A stretch of 64,000 nt of DNA. Source: Sphingomonas guangdongensis. GTDB lineage: Bacteria > Pseudomonadota > Alphaproteobacteria > Sphingomonadales > Sphingomonadaceae. Position numbers and translations under genes: made by a program. Location: NCBI RefSeq assembly GCF_900199185.1, contig NZ_OBMI01000001.1:620001-684000 (forward strand), given 5' to 3'. Below the pieces are notes generated by a model that was given only the letters and a program-made list of their open reading frames with translations, did no database searches and was not told where the DNA came from. Below are positions 42,296 through 50,984 of this stretch, piece after piece (the stretch's first letter is position 1; the number at the start of each line of letters is the position of its first letter).

Positions 42296-43017
42296 CCGAC
42301 TTGCGCCTCGGCGTGAACATCGATCATGTCGCGACCGTCCGCAACGCGCGCGGCAGCGGCTACCCCGATCCGGTCCGCGCCGCGCTGCTGGCGGCGGAGG
42401 CGGGAGCGGACGGCATCACCGCGCACCTGCGCGAGGATCGCCGCCACATTACCGACGACGACATCGCACGCCTGTCGGCCGAGCTGACGGTGCCGCTCAA
42501 CCTGGAGATGGCCGCAACCGACGAGATGCTCGGCATCGCGCTCCGCCATCGCCCGCACGCCGCCTGCATCGTGCCGGAGAAGCGCGAGGAGCGGACGACG
42601 GAGGGCGGGCTCGACGCCGCCCGGCAGCACAACCACCTGGCGCCGATGGTTCGGGCGCTCAGTGAGGCGCGGGTGCGGGTGTCGCTGTTCATCGAGCCCG
42701 ACCCTGGGCAGATCGCCGCCGCTGTACAGCTGGGCGCTCCGGTCGTGGAGCTCCACACCGGGCGCTACGCCGAGCTGAACGGCGAGGAACAGGTGGCCGA
42801 GCTCCGCCGCATCGCCGACGCCGCCGCGCTCGCCGCCAAGAACGGGATCGAGGTGCACGCCGGCCATGGCCTCACCTTCGACAATGTCCAGCCGATCGCG
42901 GCCATCCCGCAGCTGCGCGAGCTCAACATCGGGCATTTTCTGATCGGCGAGGCGATCTTCAACGGGATCGGTCCAGTGGTGGCCCGGATGCGCGCGCTGA
43001 TGGACGCGGCGCGTTGA
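42292..43017 (+). CDS. pdxJ: Pyridoxine 5'-phosphate synthase
   Basis: This 241-residue TIM-barrel enzyme condenses 1-deoxyxylulose 5-phosphate with 3-amino-2-oxopropyl phosphate to form pyridoxine 5'-phosphate. The family start [33 protein letters not shown], and the phosphate-binding end [17 protein letters not shown] are present. The start overlaps the upstream stop (ATGA), and the stop overlaps the TTG start of the next gene. Confidence 0.97.
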   Translation: MTDLRLGVNIDHVATVRNARGSGYPDPVRAALLAAEAGADGITAHLREDRRHITDDDIARLSAELTVPLNLEMAATDEMLGIALRHRPHAACIVPEKREERTTEGGLDAARQHNHLAPMVRALSEARVRVSLFIEPDPGQIAAAVQLGAPVVELHTGRYAELNGEEQVAELRRIADAAALAAKNGIEVHAGHGLTFDNVQPIAAIPQLRELNIGHFLIGEAIFNGIGPVVARMRALMDAAR

Positions 43018-43322
43018 TCACGGCCGGACTGGGCCGCTCGCTGCCGATCTGGTTCTACGCGGCCGTGATTGTGTCGGTGAGCTTCGGTGCGTTCGGCACC
43101 TGGCTGACCCTGGCGGTGTTCTTTGCCTTCGCGAACGGCCCGACCGGCGACACGCTCGCCCAAGCCGCTCCCTTTGCGGTCGTGCCGCTGCTGGTCGCGC
43201 TGATGTGGAACGGGGCAGCGTGGTGGCTGGCACGCGGACGCTTCCCTCGCCTTGGTGGATCGATGGCCGTGATCGGGACGGTACCGGTCGTTGCCTTCCT
43301 CGGCTGGGTGCTCTGGCCATGA
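43014..43322 (+). CDS. Small polytopic membrane protein in the pdxJ-acpS operon
   Basis: This 102-residue protein has about three hydrophobic helices ([58 protein letters not shown]). TTG at 43014 overlaps the pdxJ TGA, and the stop overlaps the acpS ATG (ATGA). No family recognised. Tight coupling supports it being translated. Confidence 0.75.
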   Translation: MITAGLGRSLPIWFYAAVIVSVSFGAFGTWLTLAVFFAFANGPTGDTLAQAAPFAVVPLLVALMWNGAAWWLARGRFPRLGGSMAVIGTVPVVAFLGWVLWP

Positions 43323-43723
43323 TCATCGGGCTCGGTTCCGACCTGTGCAGCATCGAGCGGATTCAGGCGTCGCTCGACCGGTTCGGCGCGCGCTTCGAGG
43401 CGCGTTGTTTCACCGACGTCGAGCGCGCCAGGGCCGATCGCCGCCCCTTCACCAAGGCGGGCACCCTCGCCAAGCGCTTCGCCGCCAAGGAGGCTTTCTC
43501 CAAGGCGGTCGGGACCGGGTTCAAGGCCGGCGTGTTCATGCGCGACATCGGGGTGGTCAATGCGCCCTCCGGCGCGCCGACCCTCGACCTTACCGGCGGC
43601 GCCAAGGCAAGACTTGACGCGATGGTACCGGACGGCCACGTCGCGCGTATACATCTGACGCTCACCGACGATCATCCCTGGGCGCAGGCGTTCGTGGTCA
43701 TCGAGGCGATCAAGGAAGCATGA
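43319..43723 (+). CDS. acpS: Holo-[acyl-carrier-protein] synthase
   Basis: This 134-residue enzyme transfers 4'-phosphopantetheine from CoA to ACP. It has the classic start [15 protein letters not shown] and the second motif [19 protein letters not shown], with Mg-binding Asp and Glu. It overlaps the gene on each side (ATGA) and precedes lepB, as is common in alphaproteobacteria. Confidence 0.97.
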   Translation: MIIGLGSDLCSIERIQASLDRFGARFEARCFTDVERARADRRPFTKAGTLAKRFAAKEAFSKAVGTGFKAGVFMRDIGVVNAPSGAPTLDLTGGAKARLDAMVPDGHVARIHLTLTDDHPWAQAFVVIEAIKEA

Positions 43724-44604
43724 TGGCCGACGACCTGGCGCTGGAGCGCTCCGACCACGATCCCGCCGGCGGCGACTCGCAGGAGGCGCGGACCGGCACA
43801 GACTGGTGGGCGGAGATCAAGGGGCTGATCTGGCTGGTGCTGGCAGTGCTCGGCTTCCACAGCCTGGTCGCCAAGCCCTTCTACATCCCGAGCGAGTCGA
43901 TGATGCCCGGGCTGCTGGTCGGCGATCGGCTGGTCGTGACCAAGTTCCCCTACGGCTTCTCCTACGTCAGCCCGACCTTTCACCTGCTGCCCTTTATCGG
44001 AGGGCGGCTGTTCGGTTCGCTGCCGGAGCGCGGCGACGTCGTGATCGTGACGCCGCCGGGATCGACGACCGACTACATCAAGCGTGCGGTGGGGCTGCCC
44101 GGCGACCGGGTGCAGTTGCAGGGCGGCGTGCTGTTCCTGAACGGGCGCGCGGTGCCCCGCGTGGCGGTCGGCGACCGGATGATCCCGGTCGACGCCAACA
44201 ACGAGTGCCTGCCGCAGGGCCGCGAGGATCGCCGCGTCGCCGGTCCGGGCGGCGCAGTGATGTGCCGTCTGCCCGTGTTCCGCGAGACACTGCCGAACGG
44301 GCGCAGCTACGACACCATCGACATGGGCTGGTCAGAGGGCGACAGTTTCGGCCCCTACACCGTGCCGGCGCGGCACGTGTTCCTGATGGGCGACAACCGC
44401 GACAATTCGGCCGACAGCCGATTTTCGACAGCCGACCTGGGTCTGGGCGGTGCGGTGCCGTGGGAGAATATCGGCGGGCGAGCGGAGTTCATCACCTTCT
44501 CGCTCGACGGCACGGCGACGCTCAACCCGCTGACCTGGCCGCGTTCGTTCCGCAGCGGGCGCGCCGGCACCTCGCTCCACCCGCAGCAGGAAGGGTCCAA
44601 GTGA
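43720..44604 (+). CDS. lepB: Signal peptidase I
   Basis: This 294-residue membrane serine peptidase cleaves signal peptides on the periplasmic face. One helix ([19 protein letters not shown]) precedes the nucleophile in [15 protein letters not shown] (about 60). The Lys base is in [17 protein letters not shown] near 120, and the box E motif [11 protein letters not shown] is near 225. In many alphaproteobacteria rnc and era follow; here a PerM-like permease follows directly (GTGA overlap). Confidence 0.96.
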   Translation: MMADDLALERSDHDPAGGDSQEARTGTDWWAEIKGLIWLVLAVLGFHSLVAKPFYIPSESMMPGLLVGDRLVVTKFPYGFSYVSPTFHLLPFIGGRLFGSLPERGDVVIVTPPGSTTDYIKRAVGLPGDRVQLQGGVLFLNGRAVPRVAVGDRMIPVDANNECLPQGREDRRVAGPGGAVMCRLPVFRETLPNGRSYDTIDMGWSEGDSFGPYTVPARHVFLMGDNRDNSADSRFSTADLGLGGAVPWENIGGRAEFITFSLDGTATLNPLTWPRSFRSGRAGTSLHPQQEGSK

Positions 44605-45689
44605 GCGACAACGTCCACGTCATCGACGACGCCAGCCCCAACGAGGTCCGCGATCCGGCCACCCGGCGCGAGATCCGCCGCGCCGCGGTGTGGCTCGGGA
44701 TGGCGAGCGGAATCGCGCTGGTGGTGCTGCTGATCCAGCCGCTCCTCATCATTCTGGCAGGGTTGGTCTTCGCGTCCATGCTCGACGGCGGGGTGCGGCT
44801 GTTGAAGCGCGTGCTGCCGATCGGGCGCGGGTGGCGGCTGCTGATCGTGGTGCTGCTGACGATCGCCTTCCTGCTCGGCACCTTCTACCTGACGGGCGTG
44901 CAGGTGACGGAGCAGGTGACGCAGCTCCGCTCGACGCTCGAGGGGCAGGCGGTGCGCGTCACCACCTGGCTGACCCAACAGGGACTCATGCCCGGCGCCT
45001 CCGACATCAGCGGCATCGCACGCCAGGCGATGAGTTCGGTCGGCCGGCTGACCTCCTGGGTCGGAACGGCGCTCGGCGCGCTGACCACGCTGTTCATGAT
45101 CATGGTCATCGGGCTGTTCGTCGCCATCGATCCGCTGGTCTATGAACGCGGCTTGCAGTGGCTGATACCGCGCGAGCACCGCGATGAGGTGGCGGTCACG
45201 ATCCGGCGGATGGGGGAGACGCTGCGCCGCCTCCTCGCAGGGCGGCTGCTCGGCATGGTGTTCGAAGGCGCGCTGACCTGGCTCGCGCTGATGCTGGGCG
45301 GCGTGCCGATGGCGCTTATCCTCGGCATCCTCACCGGCCTGCTCGCCTTCATCCCCAACATCGGCGCGTTCATCTCGGGCGTGCTGATGATCGCGGTCGG
45401 CTTCTCCGCCGGGGTCGACACGGGCGTGTGGGCGATCCTGACCTACGTCATCGTGCAGATGTTCGACGGCTACGTCCTGCTGCCGCTGGTCGCCAAGAAG
45501 ACGGTCGACATGCCGCCCGCGCTGACGCTTGGCACGCAGATCCTCGCCAGCGCCCTGCTCGGCATCATGGGTCTGGCGCTCGCCGATCCAATCACCGCAA
45601 TGGCGAAGGCGGCGCTCGAGCGGCGGTCGGAGAAGACCGCTCAGGAAGAGGATGAGGTGGCGACGACCGAGTCGAACAGCGCCAGGTAA
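44601..45689 (+). CDS. AI-2E family transporter (PerM/YdiK-like)
   Basis: This 362-residue membrane protein has paired N-terminal helices, a soluble middle region (about 90-190) and a cluster of C-terminal helices, including LGILTGLLAFIPNIGAFISG and DGYVLLPLVAKKTVDMPPALTL, the family hallmarks. GTG at 44601 has AGGAAGGG upstream and overlaps lepB. The family includes antiporters and autoinducer exporters, so substrate is unknown. Its last 49 bp overlap the convergent glycosyltransferase gene. Confidence 0.93.
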   Translation: MSDNVHVIDDASPNEVRDPATRREIRRAAVWLGMASGIALVVLLIQPLLIILAGLVFASMLDGGVRLLKRVLPIGRGWRLLIVVLLTIAFLLGTFYLTGVQVTEQVTQLRSTLEGQAVRVTTWLTQQGLMPGASDISGIARQAMSSVGRLTSWVGTALGALTTLFMIMVIGLFVAIDPLVYERGLQWLIPREHRDEVAVTIRRMGETLRRLLAGRLLGMVFEGALTWLALMLGGVPMALILGILTGLLAFIPNIGAFISGVLMIAVGFSAGVDTGVWAILTYVIVQMFDGYVLLPLVAKKTVDMPPALTLGTQILASALLGIMGLALADPITAMAKAALERRSEKTAQEEDEVATTESNSAR

Positions 45690-46726
45690 TCGCCGACCGG
45701 ATCGCCCGCGGCGAGGATCGGTCGCGGCCGGGCACGGCCGGGCGTGAGCCACCAGTTCAGCGCCGCGACCAGCGCCGCAGCGTCGCCGCACGGCACGACG
45801 CTGCCGAGCTCGGGACCTGTTACCAGCTCGCGCACCGCGACGCTCGAATCGGTCGCGACCACCGGCGTCCCGACCGACAGCGCCTCGCGCAGCACGCCGG
45901 GCACTCCCTCGAAGTCGGAGGCGAGGACCAGGACCGCGGCGCCTTCGATCAGCGGCAGCGGATCGGCGACGTGCCCGAGCAGATGGATCCGGTCAGCCAC
46001 TTCCAGCGCCGCCGCCTGAGCCGTCAGGGCGGCGCGCTCGGGCCCCTCACCCAGGATCAGCAGCGGCACGTCGCCGAGCTGCGGTAGCGCCGCGATCACC
46101 CGGTCCCACCGCTTCTGCGGTACGAGGCGCCCAACGCCGACCAGATAGGTGTGCTCTCGCGACAGCGGGAGCCCAGGGTCAACTACCGAGCGCCCCTGAG
46201 CTTCCGCCGGCGCGGGAGTTCGCGAAGGATTGGCGATGACGTGGAGCCGCGACCACGCGATGCCAAGCGTCGCCGCGGCCTCGTCCGCCATCCCGGGCGT
46301 CATCGCGACCACATGGTCGAGGAAGGCCGGGTGGAGCCGCAGCCACGCGCGGTAGGCCGGGCCGCCGCGGGTCAGCGTGTTTGACACCTTGCCGGCGACC
46401 GGCGGTGCGCGGCGGCCGAGCCGGAGCCGCAGCCAGGCCGCGACCGCGGTATAGTGGTTGCCCGGACAGAACACGACGTCGGGCGCGCGCGCCGCCACGA
46501 TCGCAGGAAGCGCGCGTGCGAGCGCATGGTAGCGGCGGTCCCCGATCGCCACGACCTCGATCCCCGGCGAGAGCGCGGCGGCGAGCGGGCCCGCCACGTC
46601 GCCGGCGACCAGCGTCACCCGCCGCCCGCGCTCCACCCAGCCCGCCGCGAGGCGCAGCAACGCCGCCTCCACGCCACCTCCGTCGAGGTGCTGGACGACC
46701 GAGAGGATGTGGGCGGCGCGGGTCAT
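45641..46726 (-). CDS. Family 4 glycosyltransferase (GT-B)
   Basis: This 361-residue GT-B enzyme begins HILSVVQHLDGGGVEAALLRLA, the family 4 glycine-rich acceptor loop. The donor site is LVGVGRLVPQKRWDRVIAAL, LLILGEGPERAAL and ASDFEGVPGVLREALSVGTPVV (an E-x7-E motif region). It is cytosolic or peripheral to the membrane. It is transcribed divergently from the membrane-protein gene at 46878. The 3' end overlaps the permease gene by 49 bp. Confidence 0.92.
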   Translation of the reverse strand: MTRAAHILSVVQHLDGGGVEAALLRLAAGWVERGRRVTLVAGDVAGPLAAALSPGIEVVAIGDRRYHALARALPAIVAARAPDVVFCPGNHYTAVAAWLRLRLGRRAPPVAGKVSNTLTRGGPAYRAWLRLHPAFLDHVVAMTPGMADEAAATLGIAWSRLHVIANPSRTPAPAEAQGRSVVDPGLPLSREHTYLVGVGRLVPQKRWDRVIAALPQLGDVPLLILGEGPERAALTAQAAALEVADRIHLLGHVADPLPLIEGAAVLVLASDFEGVPGVLREALSVGTPVVATDSSVAVRELVTGPELGSVVPCGDAAALVAALNWWLTPGRARPRPILAAGDPVGDYLALFDSVVATSSSS

Positions 46727-46877
46727 GGCAGTCGCCTGCCATGCTACAGCCGCAATCGCGCGCCAAGGCGCCGGCGCACGCGGGCAGGATGACGGTCGGC
46801 GCGATTGGCGGCGGCGGCGAAGCGCTCTATGCTTGCGGCCGGGCCCGCCGTCCGCCGGCGCTTGATGGAACAACCTC

Positions 46878-47852
46878 TTGAACGGACACGAGATTGCAGG
46901 GGCCGGCGCCGGCATCGTGAGCGACGCGCCCGCTCCCCTGACCGCGCCCGTGCTGCCGCCGCCCGGCGAGATCGCCGCGCTGGAGCCGATCGAGCGCATG
47001 AAGCGGCGCTGGCCGATGGTGCTGGCGGCCGGGCTGACGCTGCTGATGGTGGCGGGCCTTGCCCGCGAACTGTTCGGGGAGGGGCTAGCCGCGCTCGGCG
47101 CGACCGTCCCCGAGCGGCCGGTCTTCTACGTGGCCTTTGCGCTCCTCTACATGTCGCCGCCGACCTTCGACTGGCTGATCTTCCGGCGGCTGTGGGGCTT
47201 GCCGCCCGCGGGACTCGCCGCGCTGGTCAAGAAGCGGATCGCGAACGAGGTAGTGTTCGGCTACTCGGGAGAGGCATATTTCTACGCCTGGGCGCGCGCC
47301 CGGCTGAAGATGGTGACCGCGCCATTCGGGGCAGTGAAGGACGTGTCGATCCTGTCCGCGATCGCGGGCAATGCGATCACGCTTGCGATGGTCGCGATCG
47401 CCCTGCCCTTCGGCAAGGGCCTGCTGACGCCGACCCAGTTCAACACGCTGGTCGGCTCGGTCGCCGTGACGATCGCGATGTCGTTGCCCTTTCTCATCTT
47501 CTCGCGCCGGGTTTTCTCGCTCGATCGGGCGACGCTGTGGTGGATCTTCTGGATGCACTGCACTCGGCTTGTGTTCGGGTCGACGATGATCGCGCTCGCT
47601 TGGCACTTCGCAATGCCGGAGGTGTCGGTCGGCATGTGGCTGTTCCTGGCGGCCGGCCGCCTGCTGGTGTCGCGCCTGCCGCTCGTCCCCAACAAGGACC
47701 TGCTGTTCGCCAATTTCGCGATCCTGCTGATCGGCCAGGGCGAGGCGCTGTCGGAGCTGGTGGCGTTCACCGCGGCGCTCACCCTGCTCGCCCACATCGT
47801 GCTGATCGCGGGCTTCGGCCTGCAGGCGCTGGCCGCGCGGGTGCGCGCGTGA
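46878..47852 (+). CDS. Polytopic membrane protein of unknown function in glycan cluster
   Basis: This 324-residue protein has a proline/alanine-rich cytoplasmic N-terminus (about 1-45) and seven or eight hydrophobic segments, for example PMVLAAGLTLLMVAGLA and PVFYVAFALLYMSPPTFDWL. Charged loops follow (RIANEVVFGYSGEAYFYAWA). Topology recalls UPF0104/flippase-like proteins, but I cannot assign a family. It starts with TTG at 46878, and its stop overlaps the DUF2141 gene (GTGA). Position between glycosyltransferases suggests glycolipid or glycan handling. Confidence 0.8.
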   Translation: MNGHEIAGAGAGIVSDAPAPLTAPVLPPPGEIAALEPIERMKRRWPMVLAAGLTLLMVAGLARELFGEGLAALGATVPERPVFYVAFALLYMSPPTFDWLIFRRLWGLPPAGLAALVKKRIANEVVFGYSGEAYFYAWARARLKMVTAPFGAVKDVSILSAIAGNAITLAMVAIALPFGKGLLTPTQFNTLVGSVAVTIAMSLPFLIFSRRVFSLDRATLWWIFWMHCTRLVFGSTMIALAWHFAMPEVSVGMWLFLAAGRLLVSRLPLVPNKDLLFANFAILLIGQGEALSELVAFTAALTLLAHIVLIAGFGLQALAARVRA

Positions 47853-48370
47853 GGGTTCGGGGCGTGAGCGTCGCCGCGCTGCTGCTGCTCGCCGCGGTGC
47901 CGGTGCAGGCGGTGCCGCTCGGCGAGGACGCGGCCGCCTGTGTCGCCGGCACGGTGCCCGCCATCCAGGTCAGCATCCTGGGGCTGAAGGATCGCACCGG
48001 GCGGCTGAAGCTGGAACTCTATCCGGCCAACGAGGGTGATTTCCTGAAGGACGACCGCGACCTGGTCCGCGAGGGCAAGGTCTTCCGCCGGGTTTGGGCG
48101 CAGACGCCGGCGGGGGGTGGGAGCGTCCAAATGTGCATCAGGGCGCCCGCTCCCGGCCGCTATGCACTGCTCCTCACCCACGACCGCGACAACCGCAACA
48201 AGTTCAACTTCTGGCGCGACGGCGCGGGGTTCCCGAGCAACACCAAGCTCGGCCGCAGCCGCCCCAAGCTCGCGCAGGCGGTGATCGCGGTCGGCGGCGG
48301 AGTGACCGGCACCAGCATCCGCGTCCAGTATCTCCGCGGGCTCGGCGGGTTCTCGCCGATCCCGAACTAG
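47849..48370 (+). CDS. DUF2141 secreted protein
   Basis: This 173-residue protein has a signal peptide (VAALLLLAAVPVQA) and the DUF2141 beta fold: QVSILGLKDRTGRLKLELYP, GRYALLLTHDRDNRNKFNFW and FPSNTKLGRSRP. GTG at 47849 overlaps the previous TGA; GTG at 47864 is an alternative. The family is found in sphingomonads beside glycosyltransferases; function unknown. Confidence 0.88.
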   Translation: MRVRGVSVAALLLLAAVPVQAVPLGEDAAACVAGTVPAIQVSILGLKDRTGRLKLELYPANEGDFLKDDRDLVREGKVFRRVWAQTPAGGGSVQMCIRAPAPGRYALLLTHDRDNRNKFNFWRDGAGFPSNTKLGRSRPKLAQAVIAVGGGVTGTSIRVQYLRGLGGFSPIPN

Positions 48371-48386
48371 GCCCGGCGCGCGGCGC

Positions 48387-49577
48387 ATGCGGATCGTCGA
48401 CGTCAACGAATTCTACTCGCCGACCGGCGGCGGCGTGCGCACCTATCTCGATCGCAAGATGGGGATCATGGCGGACCTCGGTCATGAGCTGATCGTGATC
48501 GCGCCGGGGTTCGAGGATGGGGTGGAGGATCGCCCCGGCGGCGGGCGCATCTTCTGGGTCAAGGCACCGCGGCTGCCGTTCGACCGCAGCTACGGACTCT
48601 ACTGGCAGGACGCGCCGATCGTGCGGCTGCTCGACCAGCTCGATCCGGATGTGGTGGAGACGAGCTCGCCGTGGCGGCCTGCCTGGACGGTCGGTGCCTG
48701 GCAGGGCCGCGCGCTGAAGATCTTCTTCGCGCACAACGACAACATGGCGGCCTACGCCGGGCGCTGGCTGGAAGGCGTCGCCGATCTGCCGACCGTGGAG
48801 CGCTGGCTGGCGTTCTACACCCGCTACATGGGGCGGTTCCTGCGCCATTTCGACGCATTCGTCACCAACGGTCCGGCACTCGCGAAGCGGCACGAGCGGC
48901 GCGGGCTGCACGTCGATGCCGCCATGCCGCTCGGGATCGATCGCGGCTTCTTCTCGCCCGACCTGCGCGACGAGAGCTTGCGGGTCGCGCTGCTCGGTCA
49001 GTGCGGGCTACCCGCGGACGGCAAGCTGCTGCTGGGGGTCGGGCGGCACCACCCGGAGAAGCGCTGGCCGACCGTGATCGACGCGGTGGAGTGCGCGGGC
49101 GAGCGGATGCCGATCGGGCTGATGCTGCTCGGCTACGGCGTCGACCACCAGAAGCTCGCGGCGCGGGTGGCGGAGAGCCCGCACATCCGGCTGTTCCGCC
49201 CGGTCTACGATCGGCTGCGCTTCGCCCGCATCATGGCGAGCGCGGACGCACTGATCCACGGATCGGACGCCGAGCCGTTCGGGCTGGTCGCGCTGGAGGC
49301 GGTCGCCTCCGGGCTGCCGCTGATCGTGCCGAACGAGGGCGGTGCCGCGGAGATCGCGGAGCCGCCGTTCGCCGAGACCTACGCGCCCCGCGACGCGCGC
49401 AGTTGCGCCGCGGCGATCGCCCGCCTGTTCGCACGCGAGCCGCGGGTCCTGCGCGCCGCCAGCCTCGCCGCGGCGGACAAGGTGCGCACCGATCAGGACC
49501 ACGCGGTCGCGCTGATCGACTATTATTCCGGCCTGATCGCGGGCAAGGCGGCGCGGCGGGCAGCGGGCGGCGCGTAG
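48387..49577 (+). CDS. Family 4 glycosyltransferase (GT-B)
   Basis: This 396-residue GT-B enzyme begins RIVDVNEFYSPTGGGVRTYLDRK, the acceptor-side glycine-rich loop. Donor-site motifs are LLLGVGRHHPEKRWPTVIDA, MLLGYGVDHQKL and HGSDAEPFGLVALEAVASGLPL (the E-x7-E element, complete). It starts 17 bp after the DUF2141 gene. Its last 55 bp overlap the convergent membrane glycosyltransferase gene. Acceptor unknown. Confidence 0.93.
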   Translation: MRIVDVNEFYSPTGGGVRTYLDRKMGIMADLGHELIVIAPGFEDGVEDRPGGGRIFWVKAPRLPFDRSYGLYWQDAPIVRLLDQLDPDVVETSSPWRPAWTVGAWQGRALKIFFAHNDNMAAYAGRWLEGVADLPTVERWLAFYTRYMGRFLRHFDAFVTNGPALAKRHERRGLHVDAAMPLGIDRGFFSPDLRDESLRVALLGQCGLPADGKLLLGVGRHHPEKRWPTVIDAVECAGERMPIGLMLLGYGVDHQKLAARVAESPHIRLFRPVYDRLRFARIMASADALIHGSDAEPFGLVALEAVASGLPLIVPNEGGAAEIAEPPFAETYAPRDARSCAAAIARLFAREPRVLRAASLAAADKVRTDQDHAVALIDYYSGLIAGKAARRAAGGA

Positions 49578-50980
49578 AGCCGCAGCCGTCCGCCGGTGTC
49601 GACCCGGCCCCAGCCGCGAGTCACTGCCCAGCGCTCCAGCAGCCGGTCTAGCTCGTCGGTGCCGCTGGCCCATGTCCCCTCCCCGCCCACGAGGATGAAG
49701 TCTGGTGGTCGCATCGCGAACGAAGCAGTGAGCCGCGGGTGCGAGACGAGGTGCAGCCGCGCTTCACGCGACGCAGTCACCAACGCGCGGCTGCGGAAGT
49801 AGAAGGGGCCGGTCGCGAAGCGGGGGTCCGGGAGGGCATTGTCCGGGAGGAACTGAGGCGACAGCGTTGCCACCGTGCCGCCGACGCTCTGGACCGCAAG
49901 CGCCCGGGTCTCGGCCACGCCCACGATCATGCCCGTACCGCTCGTCACGGCAACGATCGATGGCACCAGCCCGATCGCGGCGAAGCCGGCGAACGCCCGG
50001 TACCAGCCGCGCGCAGGCGGCAGCCGCTCCAAGCGCAGCGCCAGCATGACGAACAGCGGCGGCAGCGCGGGCAGCAGGTACTGCCGCCAGGTGGGCGAGG
50101 GCAGCAGTGCCGAGGCAACCCCCGCGAGCGTCAGCCACGCCAGCAGTGACGGCCGCCCCCAGCGCGCGACCAGCACGAGCGCGAGCAGCGCGGGGCCGAG
50201 CGCCAGGAACTTGGCCGTGTCGATCGCCTTGATTGCGAGCCCGAGCTTCCACGCCCGGCCCGTCGCCGCATACCATTCGGCGGGCGCTCGAGCGGGGAAG
50301 ATCAGTGTGCCAAAGGCGAACCCGTCAGGCGCTGCCGCTGCGAGTGCCGCGACCAGCACGATCGACGGCAGCGCGCCGAGCGCCACGGAGGTGGGACGGT
50401 GGCGGTGATGCAGGAGCGCCCAGATGCCGTAGGTCGCGGCGGGCAGCGCGTAGCTGACCTTCGCCGCCGCCGCCGCCGACAACAGCAGTCCGGCGAGCAG
50501 CGCGCCGCCCATCGTCCCGTCACCCCGTTCCGCGCGCAGGATCGGCACCAGCGCGACCGCGAAAAGGGCCGCGGGCAAGGCGTCGTTCCGCGCCGTCCCG
50601 GCCGAGAACAGCAGGATGTCGCAGGTCGCGAACAGCCCAGCGCACATCGTCGCGGTGCGTTCGTCCACGCCCGCCGTTCGCATCGCCCGCCACGTCGCTG
50701 CGACGGTCAGGCCCCCAAGCAGCGCATTGGCGATGCGGAGCGCCGGCCAGGCGAGGTCGAGCGGGCCGAACAGCCACACTAAGGGTGCGAAGGCGAACGG
50801 CTGAAGCGGCGTCTGGAGGTAGGCGTAGTCGCGGTAGGGGAGCAGCCCGGCCGCGGTCAGCCGGGCCGCGGCGACATACTGGCTCTCGTCATGGTCGATC
50901 CCGCGCATCCACGCGAGCGCCACCAGCACGGCGAGGAGCACCGCGCCCGCGAGCGCCGGCCGGGGCACGGCGATCCGCAC
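49523..50980 (-). CDS. ArnT-like membrane glycosyltransferase (GT39/GT83 type)
   Basis: This 485-residue polytopic protein has the first-loop acidic motif RGIDHDESQYVAAA and the following YRDYAYLQTPLQPFAFAPLVWL, typical of lipid-carrier-dependent GT-C enzymes. About ten hydrophobic segments and a C-terminal periplasmic domain follow. Such enzymes transfer a sugar from a polyprenyl phosphate on the periplasmic side. It starts with GTG at 50980, 4 bp after the pepN stop. Confidence 0.85.
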   Translation of the reverse strand: MRIAVPRPALAGAVLLAVLVALAWMRGIDHDESQYVAAARLTAAGLLPYRDYAYLQTPLQPFAFAPLVWLFGPLDLAWPALRIANALLGGLTVAATWRAMRTAGVDERTATMCAGLFATCDILLFSAGTARNDALPAALFAVALVPILRAERGDGTMGGALLAGLLLSAAAAAKVSYALPAATYGIWALLHHRHRPTSVALGALPSIVLVAALAAAAPDGFAFGTLIFPARAPAEWYAATGRAWKLGLAIKAIDTAKFLALGPALLALVLVARWGRPSLLAWLTLAGVASALLPSPTWRQYLLPALPPLFVMLALRLERLPPARGWYRAFAGFAAIGLVPSIVAVTSGTGMIVGVAETRALAVQSVGGTVATLSPQFLPDNALPDPRFATGPFYFRSRALVTASREARLHLVSHPRLTASFAMRPPDFILVGGEGTWASGTDELDRLLERWAVTRGWGRVDTGGRLRLYAPPAARRAALPAIRPE

Positions 50981-50984
50981 GGGC

